Shown here one piece after another: positions 1-6,952 of a DNA stretch of 64,000 nt. The DNA comes from CAZOJJ01 sp964580105. GTDB taxonomy: Bacteria > Bacteroidota > Rhodothermia > Rhodothermales > Rubricoccaceae. The notes below the pieces were generated by a model. The model had not been told where the DNA came from and ran no database searches. It saw only the letters and a list, made by a program, of their open reading frames with translations. The stretch is from positions 1 to 64,000 of the forward strand of contig CAZOJJ010000010.1 of NCBI GenBank assembly GCA_964580105.1. The letters are read 5' to 3'. Within the stretch, counting starts at the first letter, position 1; each line of letters begins with the position of its first letter. The translations under genes were made by a program, and so were the position numbers.

Positions 1-105
1 GTCCGCCTCGGCGGCGTCACCGAGGTGGACGTGTCGGGGCTCCTGCCGGGGGTGTACGTCGTGCGCGCGGGCGCCGAGGCGGCCGTCGTGACCGTGGTAC
101 GGTAG
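1..105 (+). CDS. C-terminal end of a T9SS-sorted secreted protein (partial)
   Basis: The first 34 codons are open from the window edge and stop with TAG at 103-105. The residues read ...VDVSGLLPGVYVVRAG... and finish in a Val-rich strand ending VVTVVR. This is the layout of the type A T9SS C-terminal sorting domain: a short beta strand, the L-x-x-G-x-Y-x-V-R turn and a final hydrophobic strand with a basic last residue. Such domains route proteins across the outer membrane through the Por/T9SS machinery. The body of the protein lies outside the window, so its activity is unknown. The endonuclease at 15439-17076 ends with a similar domain, which supports the reading. Confidence 0.6.
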   Translation, partial: VRLGGVTEVDVSGLLPGVYVVRAGAEAAVVTVVR

Positions 106-248
106 TGGGCTGGCCCCGGCTTCGCCCGTCCTCCTGAACGCCGAGGAAAGGGCGCATTTCGGCGCAACGGCTTCCGATGCAAGGCACGGGACGAGAGAAT
201 CCACCCGCCCCTCCGCCGTTTCTTGGCGGGGCGGCCCACCCCGTCGCG

Positions 249-280
249 TTGCCCGGCGTCCGGGCGCAGGCGTACCTTTC
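249..280 (+). promoter_or_regulatory. Bacteroidota-type promoter upstream of pyrH
   Basis: TTG at 249-251 is followed after 21 bases by TACCTTTC at 273-280, matching the -33 TTG / -7 TAnnTTTG pattern of Bacteroidota primary sigma factor. It lies 28 bases before the pyrH ATG. The same spacing occurs before the glycosylase gene at 6130. Pattern match only. Confidence 0.5.
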
Positions 281-308
281 GGGGCTCTCCGCCCGCCCCC
301 GCCGCCCG

Positions 309-1112
309 ATGTCCGAGGCTCCGCTGAAATACCGCCGTGTCCTGCTGAAGCTGAGCGGCGAGGCCCTCCTCGGCGAGAAGGAGTTCGGCATCGACCCCGC
401 CGTGCTGGCGGCGTACGCCGCGGACGTCCGCGAGGCCGTCCGCGCCGGCGCCGAGGTGGCCCTCGTCATCGGCGGGGGCAACATCTTCCGGGGGATCTCG
501 CCCGAAGGCCGCCGCATGTCCTCCCGCTCGCACGCCGACTACATGGGCATGCTGGCGACGATGATGAACGGGATGGCGCTCCAGGACGCCCTCGAAGAGG
601 TCGGTCTCTACACCCGGCTCATGAGCGCGATCAAGATGGACGAGATCGCCGAGCCGTTCATCCGCCGCCGCGCCATCCGCCACCTCGAAAAGGGCCGCGT
701 GGTCATCTTCGGGGCGGGCACCGGCCATCCCTACTTCTCCACCGACACCGCCGCTGCCCTCCGCGCCGCCGAGGTGGAGGCGGACATCATCCTCAAGGGC
801 ACCCGCGTGGACGGCGTCTTCACCGCCGACCCCGAGCGCGACCCCGACGCCCGACGCTTCGCCCGCATCGCCGGGATGGAGGTCATCGCCCGCGAGCTCG
901 GCGTGATGGACCTCACGGCGATCACGCTGGCGAAGGAGAGCGACCTCGACCTCCTCGTCTTCAACATGAACCGGCGGGGCGAGCTGCTCCGCGTGCTGCG
1001 CGGCGAGCCCGTCGGCACGCTCGTCCACTGGGACGCCGCCGCCGAGCCGGTCGTCCTGGCCGACAGCCTGCCCCGCCCGAGCGGGGAGCCGGCCGGCCTC
1101 CCCGCCTCCTGA
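309..1112 (+). CDS. pyrH: UMP kinase
   Basis: Uridylate kinase of the amino acid kinase fold phosphorylates UMP to UDP in pyrimidine nucleotide synthesis in the cytoplasm. The 267-residue product matches the family length. The nucleotide-binding KLSGEAL motif lies near residues 14-20, IGGGNIFRG near 57-65, and the ILKGTRVDGVFTADP block in the C-terminal third. The ATG at 309 is preferred over an in-frame ATG at 177 because the family N-terminus (YRRVLLKLSGEAL) begins only a few residues after it and because the -7 motif at 273-280 would lie inside the longer version. frr follows after 24 bases, the common pyrH-frr pair. The C-terminal tail is about 25 residues longer than in typical homologues. 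Confidence 0.97.
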   Translation: MSEAPLKYRRVLLKLSGEALLGEKEFGIDPAVLAAYAADVREAVRAGAEVALVIGGGNIFRGISPEGRRMSSRSHADYMGMLATMMNGMALQDALEEVGLYTRLMSAIKMDEIAEPFIRRRAIRHLEKGRVVIFGAGTGHPYFSTDTAAALRAAEVEADIILKGTRVDGVFTADPERDPDARRFARIAGMEVIARELGVMDLTAITLAKESDLDLLVFNMNRRGELLRVLRGEPVGTLVHWDAAAEPVVLADSLPRPSGEPAGLPAS

Positions 1113-1136
1113 CCCCGCCCATCCATTCCGGGACCG

Positions 1137-1706
1137 ATGATCGACCAACCCTTTCGCCAGCTCCTCGACGACGCCCGCGACCACATGCACAAGTCGCTGG
1201 AGCACCTCGCCCTCGAGCTGAGCCACATCCGCGCCGGCCGCGCCAACCCGGCCATGGTGGAGGACGTGCGCGTGGAGGCGTACGGGAGCACGATGCCGCT
1301 CAACCAGGTGGCCAGCGTGAGCGCCCCACAGTCCGACCTGATCGTGATCCAGCCGTGGGACAAGAGCCAGCTCGGGGCCATCGAGCGGGCCATCATGGCG
1401 GCCAACCTCGGCCTCAACCCCACCAACGACGGCATGCTCATCCGCATCGCCATCCCGCCGCTGACGGAGGAGCGCCGGAAGGAGCTCGCCAAGCAGGCCC
1501 GCGCGAAGGGGGAGGACGCCAAGGTGGCCATCCGCAACGTGCGGAAAGACACGAAGAACCACATCCTGAGGCTCCTGAACGAGGAAAACCTGCCCGAGGA
1601 CATGCGCTACGAGTCCGAGGAGCAGCTCCAGAAGCTGACCGACGAGCACGTGGCGAAGGTGGACCAGATGCTGGAGAAGAAGGAGCACGACATCATGGCC
1701 GTGTAA
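1137..1706 (+). CDS. frr: Ribosome recycling factor
   Basis: The 189-residue product frees ribosomes from mRNA after termination, acting with EF-G. Family features are visible: the early helix with LELSHIRAGRANPAMVEDVRVEAYGS, then NLGLNPTNDG near residues 95-105, the ERRKEL helix, and the C-terminal long helix region ending VDQMLEKKEHDIMAV. Length is close to the usual 185. It lies 24 bases behind pyrH and is probably co-transcribed with it. tRNA-Ser follows on the same strand. Confidence 0.98.
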   Translation: MIDQPFRQLLDDARDHMHKSLEHLALELSHIRAGRANPAMVEDVRVEAYGSTMPLNQVASVSAPQSDLIVIQPWDKSQLGAIERAIMAANLGLNPTNDGMLIRIAIPPLTEERRKELAKQARAKGEDAKVAIRNVRKDTKNHILRLLNEENLPEDMRYESEEQLQKLTDEHVAKVDQMLEKKEHDIMAV

Positions 1707-1797
1707 CGGCCAGGCCCGAAGGGCGAGCGACGCCGGGATTTGCGGAGACTCCACCGCCTCCCTTTTTCGTCCTTCGTACCTTTTGTTCGTCCTTCCC

Positions 1798-1887
1798 GGA
1801 GAGGTGCCCGAGTGGCTGAAGGGGCGCGCCTGGAAAGCGCGTGTACCGGTTATCCCGGTACCGAGGGTTCGAATCCCTCTCTCTCCG
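1798..1887 (+). tRNA. tRNA-Ser (GGA)
   Basis: A 90-base type II tRNA. The acceptor stem pairs GGAGAGG with TCTCTCC, followed by discriminator G at 1887. The anticodon loop CTGGAAA gives anticodon GGA. A long variable arm (tgtaccggttatcccggta) is present as expected for serine, and the T arm contains GGTTCGAATCC. CCA is not encoded. Confidence 0.97.
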
Positions 1888-1890
1888 CTT

Positions 1891-1932
1891 CCGAACGCGG
1901 ACCGCTTCCGGGGGTCCGCGTTCGGCGTTTCT
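1891..1932 (+). terminator. Stem-loop terminator after tRNA-Ser
   Basis: Perfect 13-bp arms, ccgaacgcggacc at 1891-1903 and ggtccgcgttcgg at 1913-1925, flank a 9-base loop and are followed by cgtttct. It lies 4 bases after the tRNA and before yicC, as expected for an intrinsic terminator with a weak T tract. Confidence 0.75.
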
Positions 1933-1953
1933 ACCCACCCCTCCCCCGCCCCG

Positions 1954-2844
1954 ATGCTCCGCAGCATGACCGGGTTCGGGCGCGGCACCGCCCGCGCCGG
2001 CACCACCGAGGCCACCGTCGAGGTGCGCGCGGTCAACGGCCGCTACGCCGAGGTCGCCGTGCGCGGCCCGCGCAGCCTGGCCGCCTTCGACCCCGCCGTC
2101 CAGGCGCTCTGCAAGGAGGCGCTGGAGCGCGGCAACATCACCGTCTCCATTACGCTCCAGCGGCGCGCCGGCGAGACGGCCCTCCGCGTGGACCGCGACG
2201 CCGCCCGCGCCTACGCCCGCCTCCTCCTCGACCTCCGCGACGCGGCGGGCCTCGACCCGCACGAAGCCCCCGTCACGCTCGACCACCTCCTCAAGTACCC
2301 GGACGTCCTCGTGGCCGCCGAGGCCGCCCCGGACGCCGAGCAGACGGAGGGGTGGGCCGCCACCGAACCCGCGCTCCAGGAGGCCCTCGCCCAGCTCGAC
2401 GCCATGCGCCTCCAGGAAGGGGCCGCGCTCCGCGAGGACCTCGCCCACCGCTGCGCCCTCATCGAGGAGCACCTCGCCGCCGTCGAGGCCCGCGCGCCCG
2501 CGCGCGTGGCCGAGGCGCAGGCCCGCCTCCGCGAGCGCCTCGGCGAGCTTCTCGCCGACGAGCGCCTCAACCCGGACCGCCTCGAAACCGAGGTCGCCCT
2601 CCTGGCCGACCGCCTCGACGTGACCGAGGAGTGCGTCCGCCTCCGCAGCCACCTCGCCCAGTTCCGCGAGGCGCTCGACGCCGAGGAGGCCGTCGGCCGC
2701 CGCCTCAACTTCCTCGCGCAGGAGTTCAACCGCGAGATCAACACCATCGCCTCGAAGGCCAACGACGCCGACCTCGGCCAGCGCGCCGTCCGCATGAAGG
2801 AGGAGCTGGAGAAGATCCGTGAGCAGGTGCAGAACGTGGTGTGA
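1954..2844 (+). CDS. yicC: YicC family endoribonuclease
   Basis: The 296-residue product matches the YicC/YloC family in length and at both ends. The N-terminus MLRSMTGFGRG is the family hallmark, and the C-terminus contains the conserved EFNREINTIASKAND segment and a final helix ending EELEKIREQVQNVV. In E. coli YicC takes part in RNA decay, including of the small RNA RyhB. The frame is open back to 1783, through the tRNA gene, so the ATG at 1954 is taken as the start because the hallmark begins there. gmk follows about 90 bases later; yicC-gmk-rpoZ-coaBC is a common order. Confidence 0.93.
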   Translation: MLRSMTGFGRGTARAGTTEATVEVRAVNGRYAEVAVRGPRSLAAFDPAVQALCKEALERGNITVSITLQRRAGETALRVDRDAARAYARLLLDLRDAAGLDPHEAPVTLDHLLKYPDVLVAAEAAPDAEQTEGWAATEPALQEALAQLDAMRLQEGAALREDLAHRCALIEEHLAAVEARAPARVAEAQARLRERLGELLADERLNPDRLETEVALLADRLDVTEECVRLRSHLAQFREALDAEEAVGRRLNFLAQEFNREINTIASKANDADLGQRAVRMKEELEKIREQVQNVV

Positions 2845-2937
2845 CCGGGGCGTCCGGGACGGTGGGACCGGGGAATCGGCGGGCGCCTCCCGGTTCACCG
2901 ATCCCCCGCCCCCCGGCCCTCCGATTCCCCGATCCCC

Positions 2938-3495
2938 ATGAAGCTCATCGTCCTCACCGCCCCGAGCGGCGCCGGCAAGACCACGCTGGCCCGCCGCGTG
3001 ATGGAGGCGGTCCCCGGCCTCCGGTTCTCGATTTCCGCGACGACCCGGCCGCCACGCCCGGACGAGCGCCACGGCGTCGACTACTTCTTCCTCTCGCGCG
3101 AGGAGTTCGAGGCGCAGCGCGAGGCGGGCGCCTTCGTCGAGTTCGAGGAAGTCTACCCCGGCCGGTTCTACGGCACGCTCCGCGCCGAGCTGGAGCGGCT
3201 GGCCACGAGCACGGCCGTCGTGCTCGATATCGACGTGAAGGGCGCGCTCAACGTCAAGCGGCTCTACGGCGACGGCGCGCTGACGGTGTTCATCGAGCCC
3301 CCCAGCCTCGGCGCCCTCGCCGAGCGCCTCCACGCGCGCGGCACCGAGACCGAGGAGCGCATCGCCGTCCGCCTCGAACGAGCGAAGATGGAGATGCGCT
3401 ACGCGCACGAGTTCGACGCCGTCGTCGTCAACGACGACCTCGACCGCGCCGTGGCCGAAACCGTCGCCCTCGTGGAGGCGTTCCTGGCCGTCTGA
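2938..3495 (+). CDS. gmk: Guanylate kinase
   Basis: Converts GMP to GDP with ATP in purine nucleotide supply. The 185-residue product starts MKLIVLTAPSGAGKTTLARR with the P-loop APSGAGKT near residues 8-15. The GMP-binding block reads FSISATTRPPRPDERHGVDYFF, and the FVEFEEVYPGRFYGTLR segment follows. The lid region contains the ERLHARGTETEERIAVRL helix. Length is slightly short of the usual 190-210. A GC-rich stretch with partial inverted copies of gggatcgg/ccgattcccc fills the gap behind yicC. Confidence 0.97.
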   Translation: MKLIVLTAPSGAGKTTLARRVMEAVPGLRFSISATTRPPRPDERHGVDYFFLSREEFEAQREAGAFVEFEEVYPGRFYGTLRAELERLATSTAVVLDIDVKGALNVKRLYGDGALTVFIEPPSLGALAERLHARGTETEERIAVRLERAKMEMRYAHEFDAVVVNDDLDRAVAETVALVEAFLAV

Positions 3496-3588
3496 GCGGC
3501 GAAGACCCTGCCAATACGGCCGCACGGCCCGGGGCGCCTCCCCCGCCGCCGTATCTTGCCCGCCTTCGACCCCGACCGTCCCCGCCCC

Positions 3589-3909
3589 ATGGCCACGCAG
3601 AACATCCAGACGCTCGACACCGAGCGGCTCGCCGCCGAGACCGGCAACCTCTACGAGACCGTCGTCGTGCTCTCGCGCCGCGCCCGGCAGATCGCCACGC
3701 GCACGAAGGCCGAGCTCGACCAGAAGCTCTCCTACTTCGACGACCTCAGCCTCCTGGAGCCGGCCGACGACATCCGGGTCAACGAGGACCAGCTCAAGAT
3801 CTCGCTGGAGTACGAGAAGAAGCCGAAGGCCGGCGCCGTCGCCATCGAGGAGCTGCTCAACGACCAGATCTATTACCGCAACTCCGGCGCGGAGAACCAG
3901 CCGGAGTAG
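3589..3909 (+). CDS. rpoZ: RNA polymerase omega-like subunit (Rpb6 family)
   Basis: The 106-residue product resembles the Bacteroidota form of omega, which helps assemble RNA polymerase and is longer and more divergent than the proteobacterial subunit. The N-terminal half carries TERLAAETGNLYETVVVLSRRARQIA, matching the omega helix that holds the beta-prime tail. The C-terminal half is charged and ends in an acidic tail. ATG at 3589 gives MATQNIQTLD; a longer in-frame start at 3556 is less likely because a TATCTTGC promoter-like motif lies at 3552-3559. The position between gmk and coaBC is the classic rpoZ location. Confidence 0.82.
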   Translation: MATQNIQTLDTERLAAETGNLYETVVVLSRRARQIATRTKAELDQKLSYFDDLSLLEPADDIRVNEDQLKISLEYEKKPKAGAVAIEELLNDQIYYRNSGAENQPE

Positions 3910-3932
3910 CGGGCCCGGCCCGGCCGTTTTCG

Positions 3933-3963
3933 TAGGGGCGCACGGCCGTGCGCCCCTATTTTT
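3933..3963 (+). terminator. Intrinsic terminator after rpoZ
   Basis: A 26-bp perfect palindrome (3933-3958, arm TAGGGGCGCACGG) is followed directly by TTTTT and then G at 3964. The same bases also contain TATTTTTG at 3957-3964, an exact TAnnTTTG match 23 bases before the coaBC start, so the site may both stop rpoZ transcription and start coaBC. Confidence 0.85.
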
Positions 3964-3986
3964 GTGCCCGTCCTTCCCGCTCCGCC

Positions 3987-5225
3987 ATGTCCCCCCCCGT
4001 CCTCTCCGGTACGAAGCTCGTCCTCGGCGTCACCGGCAGCATCGCGGCCTACAAGGCGGCGGAACTCGTGCGCCTCCTCGTCAAGGCGGGCGCCGAGGTG
4101 CAGCCGGTCATGACCGAGGGCGCCACCCGCTTCCTCGCACCGCTGACGCTCGGGACGCTGGCGAAACGCGAGGTCCTCGTCGAGATCTTCCCCGACAACG
4201 CCGAGGGCAGCTGGACGAAGCACGTCGACCTCGGGCTCTGGGCGGACGGGCTCGTCGTCGCCCCGTGCTCGGCCAACACGCTCGCGAAGCTGGCGGCGGG
4301 CGCGTGCGACTCGATGCTCACGGCCCTCTACCTCTCCGCCCGCTGCCCCGTCCTCGTCGCCCCGGCGATGGACCACGACATGTGGCGGCACCCGGCCACG
4401 CGCCGCAACGTCGAGACCCTCAAGGCCGACGGGGTGACCGTGCTGGACCCGGCGCACGGCGAGCTCGCCAGCGGCCTCGTCGGCGAAGGCCGCCTGCCCG
4501 AACCGGAGGCGATCGTCGCCGCCCTGGCGAGCTGGCTGGGGAAGAGGAACGGAGGAGGGGAGGCGGACCTGAACCACGGCCCCCTGGCAGGAACGAAAGT
4601 CCTCGTCACGGCCGGGCCGACGCGCGAGGCCATCGACCCCGTCCGCTTCCTCTCGAACGGCTCCACCGGCACGATGGGCTTCGCGCTGGCCGCCGAGGCC
4701 GCCCGGCGCGGCGCCGAGGTCGTCCTCCTCGCCGGGCCCGTCGCCCTCCCCACGCCCGAGGGCGTCACGCGCGAGGACGTCGTCTCGGCCGACGACCTCC
4801 TCGACGCCGCCCTCGCCCACGCCGACGCCGACCTCGTGATCGCCGCTGCCGCCGTGGCCGACTACGCGCCCGCCGAGCCGAGCGACCGCAAGACCAAGAA
4901 GGCCGACGGCGAGCTCGTCCTCCGCCTCCGCCGCACGCCCGACGTGCTCGCCCGCCTCGGCGCGCAGAAGCGGGCGGGCCAGACGCTCGTCGGCTTCGCG
5001 CTGGAGACGCACGACGGCGAGGCGAACGCCCGCGCCAAGCTCGCGAAGAAGCACCTCGACTGGATCGTCCTCAACTCCGCGAGCGAGCCCGGCTCCGGCT
5101 TCGGCACCGGCACCAACCGCGTCACGCTCCTCGGCGCCGACGGCACCCGCGAGGACCTCCCGACGATGCCCAAGGCGCAGGTGGCCGCCGCCCTCCTGGA
5201 CCGCATCGTGGAGGCCCGGCCATGA
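3987..5225 (+). CDS. coaBC: Phosphopantothenoylcysteine decarboxylase / phosphopantothenate-cysteine ligase
   Basis: Bifunctional coenzyme A biosynthesis enzyme of 412 residues. The CoaC half (about 1-185) is a flavoprotein with GVTGSIAAYKAAEL, the catalytic His in WTKHVDLGLWADG, VVAPCSANTLAK and the PAMDHDMW substrate motif, with D in place of the usual N. The CoaB half starts near residue 205 with VLVTAGPTREAIDPVRFLSN and NGSTGTMGFALA, and later has the KTKK segment that binds CTP in relatives. ATG at 3987 lies 23 bases behind the TATTTTTG motif. The stop overlaps the start of the hydrolase gene by 4 bases (ATGA). Confidence 0.96.
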   Translation: MSPPVLSGTKLVLGVTGSIAAYKAAELVRLLVKAGAEVQPVMTEGATRFLAPLTLGTLAKREVLVEIFPDNAEGSWTKHVDLGLWADGLVVAPCSANTLAKLAAGACDSMLTALYLSARCPVLVAPAMDHDMWRHPATRRNVETLKADGVTVLDPAHGELASGLVGEGRLPEPEAIVAALASWLGKRNGGGEADLNHGPLAGTKVLVTAGPTREAIDPVRFLSNGSTGTMGFALAAEAARRGAEVVLLAGPVALPTPEGVTREDVVSADDLLDAALAHADADLVIAAAAVADYAPAEPSDRKTKKADGELVLRLRRTPDVLARLGAQKRAGQTLVGFALETHDGEANARAKLAKKHLDWIVLNSASEPGSGFGTGTNRVTLLGADGTREDLPTMPKAQVAAALLDRIVEARP

Positions 5226-5878
5226 CCCCCCTGCACCATCCTTCGGGAACCTTACGGTTTCTCGCCCTGGGCGACTCCTACACCATCGGCGAGGGCGTCG
5301 CTCCCGAGGCCCGCTGGCCGAACGCCCTCGCCCGCCGCCTCCGCACCGACGGCCTCGACGTGGCCGCCCCCACCGTCGTCGCCGTGACGGGCTGGACGAC
5401 GGACGAGCTGGCCGCCGGGATCGACCGGGCCGAGGCCGAGGGCGTCGTGGCCGGGCCGTACGACCTCGTCACCCTCCTCATCGGCGTCAACGACCAGTAC
5501 CGGGGGCGGGCCCTCGATGCGTACCGAACGGGATTCCGTGCGCTCCTCCGCCGCGCCATCGCCTTCCTTCGGGAATCCGGCGAGCTCGGAGGCAGCGACG
5601 CCGGCCGCGTCGTCGTCGTCTCCATCCCCGACTGGGGCGTGACGCCGTTCGCGGAAGGCCGCGACCGGGCGCAGATCGCCCGCGAGATCGACGCCTTCAA
5701 CGCCGCGGCCCGCGAGGAGACCGAGGCGGCCGGCGCCCGGTTCGTGGACGTCACGGCGCTCTCGCGCACGCAGGGCGCGCAGGTCGTGGGCGACCGGCTC
5801 CACCCGAACGGCGCCGCCTACGCCGCGTGGACCGACCGCATCGAGCCGGAGGCGAAGGCCGCGCTGGGCGGTGCGTAA
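5222..5878 (+). CDS. SGNH/GDSL-family hydrolase
   Basis: The 218-residue product has the SGNH blocks in order: block I ALGDSYTIGEG with the Ser nucleophile near residue 18, block III IGVNDQ near residue 87, and block V GDRLHPNGAAY near residue 200 with catalytic Asp and His. Such enzymes are esterases or lipases; the substrate cannot be inferred. No signal peptide is evident, so it is probably cytoplasmic. It is translationally coupled to coaBC through an ATGA overlap. A tandem repeat begins 13 bases after its stop. Confidence 0.9.
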   Translation: MTPLHHPSGTLRFLALGDSYTIGEGVAPEARWPNALARRLRTDGLDVAAPTVVAVTGWTTDELAAGIDRAEAEGVVAGPYDLVTLLIGVNDQYRGRALDAYRTGFRALLRRAIAFLRESGELGGSDAGRVVVVSIPDWGVTPFAEGRDRAQIAREIDAFNAAAREETEAAGARFVDVTALSRTQGAQVVGDRLHPNGAAYAAWTDRIEPEAKAALGGA

Positions 5879-5891
5879 AGGGATCGGCCCG

Positions 5892-5941
5892 CCTCGGGGC
5901 TATTGTTCCTCGGGGCTATTCCTCGGGGCTATTCCTCGGGG
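5892..5941. repeat. 13-bp tandem repeat (cctcggggctatt)
   Basis: Three full copies of cctcggggctatt (5892, 5908, 5921) and a partial fourth; the first two are separated by gtt. It lies in the 250-base gap between the SGNH hydrolase and the uracil-DNA glycosylase. The unit is not a multiple of three and is not found at other loci in the window. Confidence 0.9.
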
Positions 5942-6038
5942 CCAGTACCGGCGCTCTCGCGGTCGGGGCGCACCGCATCCTCCCGAAGCACGCCCCGGCA
6001 CACCGTCTCCGCGCGCCCTGATTTCACGGCCGCTCGAA

Positions 6039-6070
6039 TTGCGGGGTTCGCGCCCGGCCCGTTACATTGG
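6039..6070 (+). promoter_or_regulatory. Bacteroidota-type promoter before the glycosylase
   Basis: TTG at 6039-6041, a 21-base spacer, and TACATTGG at 6063-6070. A transcript starting a few bases after 6070 would exclude the ATG at 6067, which supports the GTG at 6130 as the glycosylase start. Confidence 0.55.
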
Positions 6071-6129
6071 CGCGGCCGGACGACGCGGGAAGACGCCGGC
6101 CCGTCCCCCCACGATTCACGCACCCGCCC

Positions 6130-6948
6130 GTGATCGACGCGCTCCGCGAGGCCCGCCAGCTGCTCACGTTCCAGCGCACCCTCGTCGGTCCGCTGCGCTA
6201 CCTCCCCCCCTCGCAGACGGCCCAGGCGCCGCCCCTGGCTCCTTCCCCGCCCCCCCCTCTCGACGACGAGCCGGACGACGACATGCCCGACCTCTTCGGC
6301 GCCCTCCCCGACCCCAGCCAGGACGAAACCCTCTCGCCCTACGAGCGCGTCGAGGCGCTCATCCCCGAGGGCTCCCCGCTGCGCGGCATGAACTCGCTGG
6401 AGGAGGTCTTCGACTGGCTCAAGGACACCGCCCTCATCCCCATCGACGAGAACCGGATCAACCCCGTCCTCGGCACCGGCGACCCCCACGCCGACCTGAT
6501 GATCGTCGGTGAGGCGCCGGGGGCCGACGAGGACCGCCTCGGCGAGCCGTTCGTCGGGCGCGCGGGGCAGCTCCTCAACAAGATCCTCGAAGCGATCCAC
6601 TTCGAGCGCGACGAGGTCTACATCACGAACATCCTCAAGAGCCGCCCGCCGAACAACCGCGACCCGCTCCCGGCCGAGGTCGAGGCCCACATCCCGATCC
6701 TCTACAAGCAGATCGCCCTCGTCCGGCCGAAGCTGATCCTGGCCGTGGGCAAGAGCGCCGGCAACGGCCTCCTCGGGCGGACCTCCTCGCTGGCGAGCCT
6801 CCGGGGCAAGTTCCACGACTTCTACGGCATCCCCCTCGTCGTCACCTACCACCCGGCCGCGCTCCTGCGCAACCCGCAGTGGAAGCGCCCGACGTGGGAC
6901 GACGTGAAGCTCCTCCGCACCCGCTACGACCAGCTCACCCAGGGCTGA
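6130..6948 (+). CDS. Uracil-DNA glycosylase, family 4-like, without Fe-S cysteines
   Basis: Removes uracil from DNA at the start of base excision repair. The family-4/5 fold motifs are clear: MIVGEAPGADEDRLGEPF with FVGRAGQLLN near the middle, then RPPNNRDPLP, and the catalytic TYHPAALLRNP near residue 235. Members of family 4 normally hold a [4Fe-4S] cluster with four Cys. This 272-residue product has no Cys at all: the usual KCRPP is KSRPP, and the following Cys position is in AHIPIL. An Asp/Pro-rich linker (about 35-65) separates a short N-terminal helix from the domain. GTG at 6130 is preferred to the in-frame ATG at 6067 on promoter position and on homology of IDALREARQLLTFQR to family N-termini. 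dnaB follows 4 bases later. Confidence 0.88.
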   Translation: MIDALREARQLLTFQRTLVGPLRYLPPSQTAQAPPLAPSPPPPLDDEPDDDMPDLFGALPDPSQDETLSPYERVEALIPEGSPLRGMNSLEEVFDWLKDTALIPIDENRINPVLGTGDPHADLMIVGEAPGADEDRLGEPFVGRAGQLLNKILEAIHFERDEVYITNILKSRPPNNRDPLPAEVEAHIPILYKQIALVRPKLILAVGKSAGNGLLGRTSSLASLRGKFHDFYGIPLVVTYHPAALLRNPQWKRPTWDDVKLLRTRYDQLTQG

Positions 6949-6952
6949 CGCG

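Noticed and set aside
1693..3525. Very long minus-strand open frame across frr, yicC and gmk
   Set aside because: It is a mirror of real plus-strand genes in GC-rich DNA; the product is a Gly/Ala/Arg-rich string without domains.
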